This document shows, piece by piece, positions 13,310-18,877 of a stretch of DNA of 18,877 bases. Made by a program: the position numbers and the translations under genes. The stretch's first letter is position 1. Every line of letters starts with the position of its first letter. The notes under the pieces are model-generated. The model was not told the DNA's origin. It worked only from the letters and a program-made list of their open reading frames with translations, and did no database searches. Origin of the DNA: Nitrososphaerales archaeon TH526 (GTDB lineage: Archaea; Thermoproteota; Nitrososphaeria; Nitrososphaerales; Nitrososphaeraceae); assembly GCA_014523665.1 (NCBI GenBank), contig JAATVR010000182.1:1-18877 (forward strand), read 5' to 3'.

Positions 13310-13451
13310 TTAGAGGGCACGCGTAGCTTACCAGAAGGTTGAACCTCCTAATTAATCTGATCAATAGTAGACCCGAGACAGAAGCAACTAATCACGAAAA
13401 GTAAGTATCGATGACGTACATAGCTCCGGTATAGGATCAGACTGCTCCTTG

Positions 13452-13468
13452 CAACGACTTGGTCGTTG
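13452..13468. promoter_or_regulatory. Perfect 7-bp inverted repeat abutting the DUF424 TATA box
   Basis: CAACGAC (13452-13458) and GTCGTTG (13462-13468) flank TTG and touch the TATA box. The site overlaps the BRE position, so a bound protein could block or assist transcription factor B. Its function is inferred from position. Confidence 0.5.
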
Positions 13469-13479
13469 ATTTATTAATG
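13469..13479 (+). promoter_or_regulatory. TATA box for the DUF424 gene
   Basis: ATTTATTAATG is centred about 29 bases before ATG 13503, giving a nearly leaderless mRNA. Confidence 0.55.
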
Positions 13480-13502
13480 TCTTAAGACTTTACCTGAAGT
13501 CA

Positions 13503-13823
13503 ATGTGCGGAGATAATCAAGCTTATGCCGCCAGAACGACTGAATATGGTGGCTCTTTGATGGTAAGTGTTTGTGATGTAGAACTAGTTGGCAAAACATT
13601 AGATCATGGAGAGATGGTTATTTCTTTATCGCGCGATTACTTTCAAGAAGAAGTAATTGAAGAAGGCAAAGCTGCTGACCTTCTGAAAAAGTGCTCGATT
13701 GCCAATCTTGTTGGTGAGAAGATTGTCGCGTTGGCCATCTCTATGGGCTTAGCAAAAGAGGTAGGGGTGAAACGAATCTGCAATATACCTTTCTTAATGA
13801 TTTTTAAGTTCTATCACAGATAA
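13503..13823 (+). CDS. DUF424 family protein
   Basis: A 106-residue archaeal DUF424 (PF04242-like) protein. Matching features are SVCDVELVGKTL, the VISLSRDYFQEEVIEE strand with its aromatic residue, then CSIANLVGEKIVALAISMGL, the family's most conserved block (A-N-x-V-G-E), and a final strand GVKRICNIPFLMIFKF. The biochemical function is unknown, though the family often lies near translation or ribosome-assembly genes, and here a Dim2-like KH protein follows on the same strand 88 bases later. The ATG is supported by the TATA box. The first 20 residues (MCGDNQAYAARTTEYGG) may be a lineage-specific extension; an internal ATG at 13560 would begin MVSVCDVEL. Confidence 0.82.
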   Translation: MCGDNQAYAARTTEYGGSLMVSVCDVELVGKTLDHGEMVISLSRDYFQEEVIEEGKAADLLKKCSIANLVGEKIVALAISMGLAKEVGVKRICNIPFLMIFKFYHR

Positions 13824-13863
13824 TGTCCTTGTCCAACTTTTTTGAAATCGAAAGGCTGGTTAC

Positions 13864-13873
13864 TTTAATATAG
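13864..13873 (+). promoter_or_regulatory. TATA box for the KH-domain gene
   Basis: TTTAATATAG predicts a transcript start near 13893, about 19 bases before TTG 13912. Confidence 0.45.
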
Positions 13874-13911
13874 CTAATTTAGCCCCATGGTTTAGCACGG
13901 ACATATGAGAA

Positions 13912-14520
13912 TTGGGTGTGGAAGATAAATTGAGAGCATCTAAAAATAAGCCAGAAGTCTCCCAACAGTTCATCAAGGTTCCCGCAGAAAGGATAGCGGT
14001 GTTGATCGGAAAGAAAGGTACCGTAGTCGAGAGAATAAAACAGGAATGTGTGGTAGACGTTGAGATTGAGAGTGCGACTGGAAATGTAGTTGTTGGATAC
14101 GATACCAAGTCCTTACTTGAAGGAAATCCTTTCAAGGCCCTGGAGATAATCTCTGCGATTGCCAGGGGCTTTTCACCAGAAAAGGCGTTCAAATTGCTCC
14201 ATGAAGACATTGTTTTTCAGCTCCTTGATATGAGGGACTATGTGGGAAACTCACAGAGTTCGATCAGCAGGGTAAAGGGCAGAATCATCGGTGAACGAGG
14301 AAAGTCAAGGCGTACCATTGAAGAGCTAAGCGGGGCTGATGTTTCAATCTATGGACACACAGTTGGCTTCATTGGAATTTTTGATGCCATTAAGGTAGCA
14401 GTTGAGGCAATAATTCTGTTGTCGAAAGGAAGCTCTCACAGGACTGTTTATGCAATGTTGCAAAACTATAGACGAAAATTAAAGCAAGAAAGGATGTCCC
14501 TATGGGAAAAACACGACTAA
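13912..14520 (+). CDS. KH-domain RNA-binding protein, Dim2/Pno1-like
   Basis: Archaeal relative of Dim2/Pno1, which binds near the 3' end of small-subunit rRNA during ribosome maturation. Two KH domains are visible. The first (about 18-85) has the RNA-contacting loop GKKG at 33-36 in AVLIGKKGTVVERIKQE. The second (about 110-180) has the variant GERG in RIIGERGKSRRTIEELSG. The C-terminal YAMLQNYRRKLKQER is typical of the family. Length of 202 is normal. The start is TTG 13912 (GTG 13918 is equally possible and removes two residues). In many archaea this gene follows aIF1A and a Rio kinase; neither is adjacent here. Confidence 0.9.
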   Translation: MGVEDKLRASKNKPEVSQQFIKVPAERIAVLIGKKGTVVERIKQECVVDVEIESATGNVVVGYDTKSLLEGNPFKALEIISAIARGFSPEKAFKLLHEDIVFQLLDMRDYVGNSQSSISRVKGRIIGERGKSRRTIEELSGADVSIYGHTVGFIGIFDAIKVAVEAIILLSKGSSHRTVYAMLQNYRRKLKQERMSLWEKHD

Positions 14521-14593
14521 AGGTAAGAATCAGGCTAGAACTCTATTTTGAGCGAATGCGTATATGCCGCTTCTGCCGCTGTATAATGAATCC

Positions 14594-15175
14594 TCAAGCA
14601 TCCAGTTTTTTTCTGTCGATGCTGCGTGCCCATCGCTTGAAGACATCGTTTGGAATACGGAATTGATCTAGGACTTTACCTATAATGAAATTCAAGAGAT
14701 CGTCAACAGATTCCGGTCTATGGTAGAATCCGGGCATGGCAGGCAGCAGCACAGCACCAGCCTTGTTCAGACGAAGCATATTGACGAGATGAATTCTGGA
14801 TAGTGGTGATTCGCGTGGAACTACTACTAGTTTTCGCGTCTCTTTCAAACACACGTCTGCAGCCCGTGAAATTAGATTATCATCATACCCATTCGCTATG
14901 CTTGATAATGTTTTCATGCTACATGGTATAATCACCATGCCATCAGAGATAAAAGACCCACTGGATATTTCAGCTGCCATATTGTGAGGGTCGTAATTTA
15001 CAGATGCAAGTGATTTGACATATTTGATGCTGAAATTTGTTTCGATCCTAATAGTTTTTTCGCCCCATTCACTTATAATCAAATGACTCTCAATATTCAA
15101 CTCAAAAAGCGTCTCTAGCAATTTTATCCCATAGATAACGCCAGATCCTCCAGTGATACCTACAATGAGTTTCAT
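14594..15175 (-). CDS. ubiX: Flavin prenyltransferase, UbiX family
   Basis: UbiX attaches a dimethylallyl group to reduced FMN, making the prenylated flavin cofactor of UbiD-type decarboxylases. The flavoprotein fold shows as IVGITGGSGVIYGIKLLE (4-21), IISEWGEKTI, the VIIPCSMKTLSSIANGYDDN stretch with the SMKTL(S)xIAxG motif, and the C-terminal block VVVPRESPLSRIHLVNML followed by GAVLLPAMPGFYHRP. Length of 193 is normal. ATG is supported by a TATA-like GAATAAATAG at 15201-15210. No UbiD gene lies in the window. Divergent from the PfkB kinase gene and tail-to-tail with the KH gene. Confidence 0.94.
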   Translation of the reverse strand: MKLIVGITGGSGVIYGIKLLETLFELNIESHLIISEWGEKTIRIETNFSIKYVKSLASVNYDPHNMAAEISSGSFISDGMVIIPCSMKTLSSIANGYDDNLISRAADVCLKETRKLVVVPRESPLSRIHLVNMLRLNKAGAVLLPAMPGFYHRPESVDDLLNFIIGKVLDQFRIPNDVFKRWARSIDRKKLDA

Positions 15176-15200
15176 ATTCTACCTTAATAAATGGCAATTC

Positions 15201-15210
15201 CTATTTATTC
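15201..15210 (-). promoter_or_regulatory. TATA box for ubiX
   Basis: GAATAAATAG on the minus strand is centred about 30 bases before the ATG of ubiX. Confidence 0.5.
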
Positions 15211-15235
15211 CTGATGACCTAGCAACAACGAAAAC

Positions 15236-15246
15236 AAATTAATGAA
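15236..15246 (+). promoter_or_regulatory. TATA-like element for the PfkB kinase gene
   Basis: AAATTAATGAA is centred about 30 bases before ATG 15271, suggesting a short leader. Confidence 0.4.
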
Positions 15247-15270
15247 TATTCAGCTAGGAGAACTCTAGAA

Positions 15271-16170
15271 ATGCGCCTAACAGTATTTGGAAGTCTTGCG
15301 TTGGATACTACCAGAACTCCATTTAGAACGGAAGAGGGAATTATGGGAGGCGCTGCAACTTACGCAGCTCTTACCTCAAGCATGTTTGTCGAAACAGAAA
15401 TCCTGGGAGTAATCGGGTCTGACTTTCCAGAACAATACCTAGACCTCTTGCGATCAAAAGTCGGAACAGCTGGCTTGGTCATGAAATCTGGCAAAAAAAC
15501 ATTTAGGTATGATTCTTCATTCAATTACGACCTTTCGCACAGGACTTCTAATAAGACTGAACTTAACGTAATCGCAGAATACGAACCATCGGTTCCGAAA
15601 CAACTTAAGGATTCACATTATGTCTATTTGGCGAACAATGATCCACTCCAGAATATCAAGATGCTTAAACAATTCACAAATCCAAAGTTGGTGGTATGCG
15701 ATACCATAGAATTTTGGATCCAAACTAATCCAGATGCGGTGAAAAAAATGATCGGAATGGTGCACGGTGTGGTCATCAACGATCAAGAAGCAAGAATGCT
15801 TTGTAACATGCCGAACCTAATCAAATGTGCTAAAAAGATACTCTCGTGGGGTCCAGAGTTCGTTATCATCAAAAAAGGGGAACATGGTTCGGTCTTAGTG
15901 CGACCTGACATGATCTTCATAGCGCCCGCCTATCCTCTAGAGGAGATTGTTGATCCTACTGGAGCTGGCGACTCCTTTGCTGGAGGATTCATGGGGCACT
16001 TAGCCTCGGTAGACAGTACTGATGTGAAAGCATTTAGAACTGCAGTAGTTTATGGTAACGTCATGGGATCATTTACAGTAGAAGACTTTGGGTTAACAAG
16101 ACTCCTTAATATCGGGAACGAAGAGATTACCAAAAGATTCCGTCTATATCAAACATTAACGCAGCTCTAG
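15271..16170 (+). CDS. PfkB-family carbohydrate or nucleoside kinase
   Basis: Ribokinase-fold kinase that phosphorylates a sugar or nucleoside with ATP. The N-terminal strand FGSLALDTT and the GIMGGAATYAAL substrate-site segment (24-35) are followed by a lid region. VVINDQEARML matches the family N-x2-E region, FVIIKKGEHGSVLV precedes the ATP site, and the C-terminal signature is DPTGAGDSFAGGFMGHLA with the catalytic Asp in GAGD. Length of 299 fits. The substrate cannot be read; the segment after MGG lacks the usual Asn, so fructose 6-phosphate is not assumed. ATG start, 51 bases before the glycosylase gene on the same strand. Confidence 0.9.
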   Translation: MRLTVFGSLALDTTRTPFRTEEGIMGGAATYAALTSSMFVETEILGVIGSDFPEQYLDLLRSKVGTAGLVMKSGKKTFRYDSSFNYDLSHRTSNKTELNVIAEYEPSVPKQLKDSHYVYLANNDPLQNIKMLKQFTNPKLVVCDTIEFWIQTNPDAVKKMIGMVHGVVINDQEARMLCNMPNLIKCAKKILSWGPEFVIIKKGEHGSVLVRPDMIFIAPAYPLEEIVDPTGAGDSFAGGFMGHLASVDSTDVKAFRTAVVYGNVMGSFTVEDFGLTRLLNIGNEEITKRFRLYQTLTQL

Positions 16171-16181
16171 ATTTCGAAGGC

Positions 16182-16190
16182 CTTTTAAGC
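16182..16190 (+). promoter_or_regulatory. TATA-like element for the DNA glycosylase gene
   Basis: CTTTTAAGC predicts a transcript start near 16211, just after the GTG at 16210 and ten bases before ATG 16222. Confidence 0.35.
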
Positions 16191-16221
16191 ATATTTCCAG
16201 CTAAAAGAAGTGTACTCACGA

Positions 16222-16872
16222 ATGGCGATTGAACCTCTCAATTATCTAACGCCTTGTTTAGGACGTACTTTCTACAAAAGGGATACCAATGAAGTAGCTA
16301 AATCGCTTCTGGGGAAGATCTTTGTACGGAAATTGGCATTAAATGGGAGAATCATAAGATTAGCCGGCTATATCATCGAAACGGAAGCATACGGTTATCG
16401 GGACGACCCTGCCAGTCATGCGTTCAATGGTCCAAGGCAAAGGAATTCGATGATGTTCGGCGAGGTGGGCTTTTTGTACGTATATTTTCTTTATGGCAAG
16501 CACTTTTGTGCTAACGTGACCGCAAGAAAGAACGATGCCAGAGCTGGTGCTGTGTTAATTAGATCCATTCTGCCTTTGACTGGACAAGATATTATGAGCA
16601 AGATGAGAAATCATTCTAGTAATTTGACGATAGGTCCTGGTCGGGTTACAGAGGCTATGTCAATATCCATGGCCCACAATGGGCTGGATGTCACCCAAGA
16701 GACTTCTTGTATCTCTATCCATCAAGGGCTAGATATCGACGACATTATTACGAGCGCAAGGATTGGGATATCGAAAGCCAATGACAGACCTTGGCGATAC
16801 ATTGCTGCCAGGTTTGTTTCTTGCTTAAAGTTACAAAATTCCGTGAACAATTTGTTCAAATTGCATTGTTAA
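16222..16872 (+). CDS. mpg: Alkyladenine DNA glycosylase (AAG/MPG family)
   Basis: Removes alkylated purines such as 3-methyladenine, and often hypoxanthine, from DNA to start base-excision repair. Family blocks are complete: YIIETEAYGY (50-59) with catalytic Glu55 and the intercalating-region Tyr57, DDPASHAFNGPRQRNSMMFG with His66, GFLYVYFLYGKHFCANV, GAVLIRSILPL, GPGRVTEAM for the active-site wall, and ARIGISKANDRPWRYI near the C-terminus. Length of about 216 is normal. ATG 16222 is preferred to GTG 16210. The stop codon overlaps the stop of the convergent GlcD-type gene by two bases (shared TTAA). Confidence 0.94.
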   Translation: MAIEPLNYLTPCLGRTFYKRDTNEVAKSLLGKIFVRKLALNGRIIRLAGYIIETEAYGYRDDPASHAFNGPRQRNSMMFGEVGFLYVYFLYGKHFCANVTARKNDARAGAVLIRSILPLTGQDIMSKMRNHSSNLTIGPGRVTEAMSISMAHNGLDVTQETSCISIHQGLDIDDIITSARIGISKANDRPWRYIAARFVSCLKLQNSVNNLFKLHC

Positions 16873-18347
16873 GCGAGCGGCACCTTTTTTCCCTGGTTCA
16901 TTATGTTTTTTTTGTCAAAAATCTCTTTTGTTTGAACAAAGAGCCAGTACGTATCAATACCGTACATTTCTTTAATGTAGCGAGAACGCGCCAATCCATC
17001 CCCGTGCTCCGCACTAATGCTTCCTCTGAGCTCCCTTACTTTTAAAAAAACGTCGTGGGCAAGTTGCTCAACGATCTGTTCAGCCTGAGAGGATTGAACA
17101 TCAACTAGAGGTCTGGTGTGGATATTACCATCACCGATATGACCATACATCACATAATCCAACTTAAAACTATCATAAAGACTCAGAACGAATGGTATGT
17201 AGTCTTCTAACAGGGATGGATTCACTATGGTATCTTCAATAATCCCTATAGCTTTCTTATTACCGACACTGATTCGTAGGATGTGATTTAATGAATTTCT
17301 CCTTTCATTCCATGCTGCATTACAACTCGTCACGTCAGATAAAATCCTAGATGAGATGCATCTCTGTTGAAGGGCGGATCTGCATCGATCGGCCAATTGC
17401 TCTAATATTGTCATGGACTCCCCACAGAACTCCACGTAGATTGTAGGGAAATCAGTTAGATCTCTCTCTTTATACTGATCCAGCCCTGACCTAAGGCGTC
17501 CAAAACTCAGGAGCTCGAGGGCTGAAGGATGAAATGATAGTATTTTTGGGACAGATAGCAATAAATTTACCATGTCCAAGAATTCGCACACAAGTAGAAT
17601 CGTAAACTGTGGTATGTCTAGGGTTCTTAGTTTTGCCTTGGTTATGATCCCAAGGGTACCCTCTGCTCCTGCAAAAACCCTTTGGGGAAAATATGATGCA
17701 TTTCGGACCAAAGCATCTAACCTAAATCCAGAGGAATTTTTTGAGGTGTCTGGGTAAGATGAAGCGATCAAGCCTAAATTTGACAAAATTATAGGTAATA
17801 CCGACCCACAGCGATGATCAAGCGGAGTTGACGAACCAATTGTACTCATGGAACCATCGCAGTAAACTACGTCCAATTCTTCGATGTAATCAATCATACT
17901 TCCATATCTTAGTGTGTGAGCTCCACTCGAATTGTTTGCAATCATTCCACCAATAGTGCAAAAATTACTGCTTGAAGGATCGGGGGGAAGAAACATTCCT
18001 TTTTTCTTAAGTTCTTTGTCCAACACAGTCTTTACGACACCGGGTTCGACCACCGCATAACTTTCTCCTATTTCGATAATCCTGTTAAGATGGCTGTGAG
18101 TGTCAACTACTATCCCCTTTGTTAACGCCTGTCCAAGCAACCCAGTGCCACCTCCCCTGGCAGTTAGCGGAATTTCTTTACCATATGCGTATTGGCATAT
18201 ACTAATTACATCAGTCACGTCCTCCGGCACAAAGACCATTGACGGATGGATTTGAAAATGACTGGCATCAACTGAATTTATTAGCCTTGTCCATTGATCC
18301 GTATACACCTTGGCTGACATTTTCAGATTGAAGTCATTGTCAATCAT
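16869..18347 (-). CDS. FAD-binding 2-hydroxyacid oxidase/dehydrogenase, GlcD type
   Basis: Flavoenzyme of the vanillyl-alcohol oxidase superfamily, oxidising a 2-hydroxyacid such as glycolate or D-lactate. The FAD-binding half shows VFVPEDVTDVISICQYAY, PLTARGGGTGLLGQAL for pyrophosphate binding, FLPPDPSSSNFCTIGGMIANN followed by SSGAHTLRYG, and FAGAEGTLGIITKAKL. The C-terminal cap has YGHIGDGNIHTRP and ISAEHGDGLARSRYI, the His/Asp/Glu motifs of the metal and substrate site, ending in NIMNQGKKVP. ATG 18347 gives 492 residues and begins at the predicted transcript start; TTG 18371 lies inside the TATA region. There is no iron-sulfur GlcF gene alongside and no C-terminal CCG domain, so the electron acceptor is unknown. 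Confidence 0.92.
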   Translation of the reverse strand: MIDNDFNLKMSAKVYTDQWTRLINSVDASHFQIHPSMVFVPEDVTDVISICQYAYGKEIPLTARGGGTGLLGQALTKGIVVDTHSHLNRIIEIGESYAVVEPGVVKTVLDKELKKKGMFLPPDPSSSNFCTIGGMIANNSSGAHTLRYGSMIDYIEELDVVYCDGSMSTIGSSTPLDHRCGSVLPIILSNLGLIASSYPDTSKNSSGFRLDALVRNASYFPQRVFAGAEGTLGIITKAKLRTLDIPQFTILLVCEFLDMVNLLLSVPKILSFHPSALELLSFGRLRSGLDQYKERDLTDFPTIYVEFCGESMTILEQLADRCRSALQQRCISSRILSDVTSCNAAWNERRNSLNHILRISVGNKKAIGIIEDTIVNPSLLEDYIPFVLSLYDSFKLDYVMYGHIGDGNIHTRPLVDVQSSQAEQIVEQLAHDVFLKVRELRGSISAEHGDGLARSRYIKEMYGIDTYWLFVQTKEIFDKKNIMNQGKKVPLA

Positions 18348-18368
18348 AAGTAATGTACACCGGATTAT

Positions 18369-18379
18369 CAATATAAGTC
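18369..18379 (-). promoter_or_regulatory. TATA box for the GlcD-type gene
   Basis: GACTTATATTG on the minus strand is centred about 27 bases before ATG 18347, predicting a leaderless mRNA. Confidence 0.6.
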
Positions 18380-18745
18380 GGCGGTCCCTTCGCTCTACAT
18401 TATTGTCAATAGTTCCTTGTAGGCTAGGTTAGTCCATCGAATAAGGGTTAAATATTTTCACCTATTTGGTAATCGCGGAACAAGCTAATAATAATGGGCC
18501 TATGATGTCGAATGAAAAGTAGGCATGACTGACCGATATGTTTTGGTCTTGGCTTCTTTCAGCGGCATACAAGAGCCATTTGATAAACAAATTGTTATCG
18601 CGTCAGAGTATTTTTTTCTCGCAAAGGTTCCTAGAACGGACTCTTTTGATAGATAGATAGCTAATGAAAAGGTAACATAAAGTATTAATATTTGGACGGG
18701 ATCGAGGAAAAATGTCTATATCTAGAGTAGTGTCTTGATTCCCTT
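18380..18745. other. Gap between the GlcD-type gene and the right-edge gene
   Basis: Mostly AT-rich DNA with no long frame. It contains TATA-like elements (GGTTAAATATT near 18447, AAGTATTAATATT near 18680), a short GATA microsatellite near 18647-18661, and one 43-codon frame listed separately. No RNA gene is recognisable. Confidence 0.5.
18525..18656 (+). CDS. Possible small ORF, 43 residues
   Basis: ATG-started frame beginning MTDRYVLVLASFSGIQ, with an AT-rich GCTAATAATAATG element about 35 bases upstream. The first part is hydrophobic. No family is recognised, and 43 codons can occur by chance, so this is only a candidate. Confidence 0.2.
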   Translation: MTDRYVLVLASFSGIQEPFDKQIVIASEYFFLAKVPRTDSFDR

Positions 18746-18877
18746 GTGAATAAGGGCAAGCTATTTTTCATTTACGTTGCCAAAGAGTCAGAATGGAAGG
18801 ACCGAGAAAGTCAAGATTGGACCTATGTTCTATCTATGATCCGCTTTTTCAACTGGTGGATGAAAAGAAACTTCAAT
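18746..18877 (+). CDS. 5' part of a gene cut by the window edge
   Basis: From GTG 18746 the frame stays open to the window end (44 codons). It encodes a Trp- and Arg-rich segment, with KLFFIYVAKESEWKDRES and later VLSMIRFFNWWMKRN. A TAG at 18728 closes the frame upstream, and a TATA-like TCTATATCTAG at 18714-18724 is placed for a leaderless GTG start. The residue mix looks protein-like, but no family can be named from this fragment. Confidence 0.55.
   Translation, partial: MNKGKLFFIYVAKESEWKDRESQDWTYVLSMIRFFNWWMKRNFN

Noticed and set aside
18647..18661. GATA microsatellite
   Set aside because: Only about three and a half copies; too short to carry meaning.

Overview
This AT-rich window reads as chromosome from an archaeon, most likely a member of the Nitrososphaeria (Thaumarchaeota) or a close relative. 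The evidence is the gene set: ribosomal protein eS1, two RNase P protein subunits, a hypusine-type aIF5A, a Dim2-like KH protein, DUF373 and DUF424 family proteins, the short archaeal adenylosuccinate synthetase, and a tiny double C2H2 zinc-finger protein. Archaeal TATA boxes lie about 25-30 bases before many start codons, leaving little or no leader, and a tRNA-Tyr carries bulge-helix-bulge (BHB) introns. Several starts are TTG or GTG. No transposon, integrase, CRISPR array or phage gene was seen. The exact lineage cannot be fixed from sequence reading alone.

Layout. Bases 1-2293 hold a co-directional RNA/translation block: eS1, a COG1325-type RNA-binding protein, RNase P p30 (Rnp3) and Pop5 (Rnp2). 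A two-intron tRNA-Tyr and hemB follow on the minus strand. From 3.7 to 7.7 kb come a family 2 glycosyltransferase, an unrecognised protein, aIF5A, a PII-like protein, two small zinc proteins and an all-helical hypothetical. From 7.8 to 10.6 kb are purA, a 381-base gene-free gap, and an unrecognised gene overlapping pyrF. From 10.6 to 13.3 kb a minus-strand run carries DUF373 membrane protein, cis-prenyltransferase and Nudix hydrolase. Then come DUF424, the Dim2-like KH protein, UbiX, a PfkB kinase, alkyladenine DNA glycosylase, a GlcD-type FAD oxidase, and the start of a gene that runs off the right edge.

Function. The window is mainly housekeeping: tRNA 5' processing and ribosome assembly (Rnp2, Rnp3, KH, eS1), purine and pyrimidine synthesis (PurA, PyrF), tetrapyrrole synthesis (HemB), lipid-carrier and sugar chemistry (cis-prenyltransferase, GT2), flavin prenylation (UbiX) and DNA repair.

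The most unusual features are the second intron, in the T-loop of tRNA-Tyr, with its own BHB fold; a perfect 30-base tandem repeat that builds an acidic tail on eS1 and ends in a frameshifting partial copy; and an rnp3 gene whose likely first beta strand lies upstream of every usable start codon. I did not find a convincing new multi-gene system. The unrecognised genes are reported individually.
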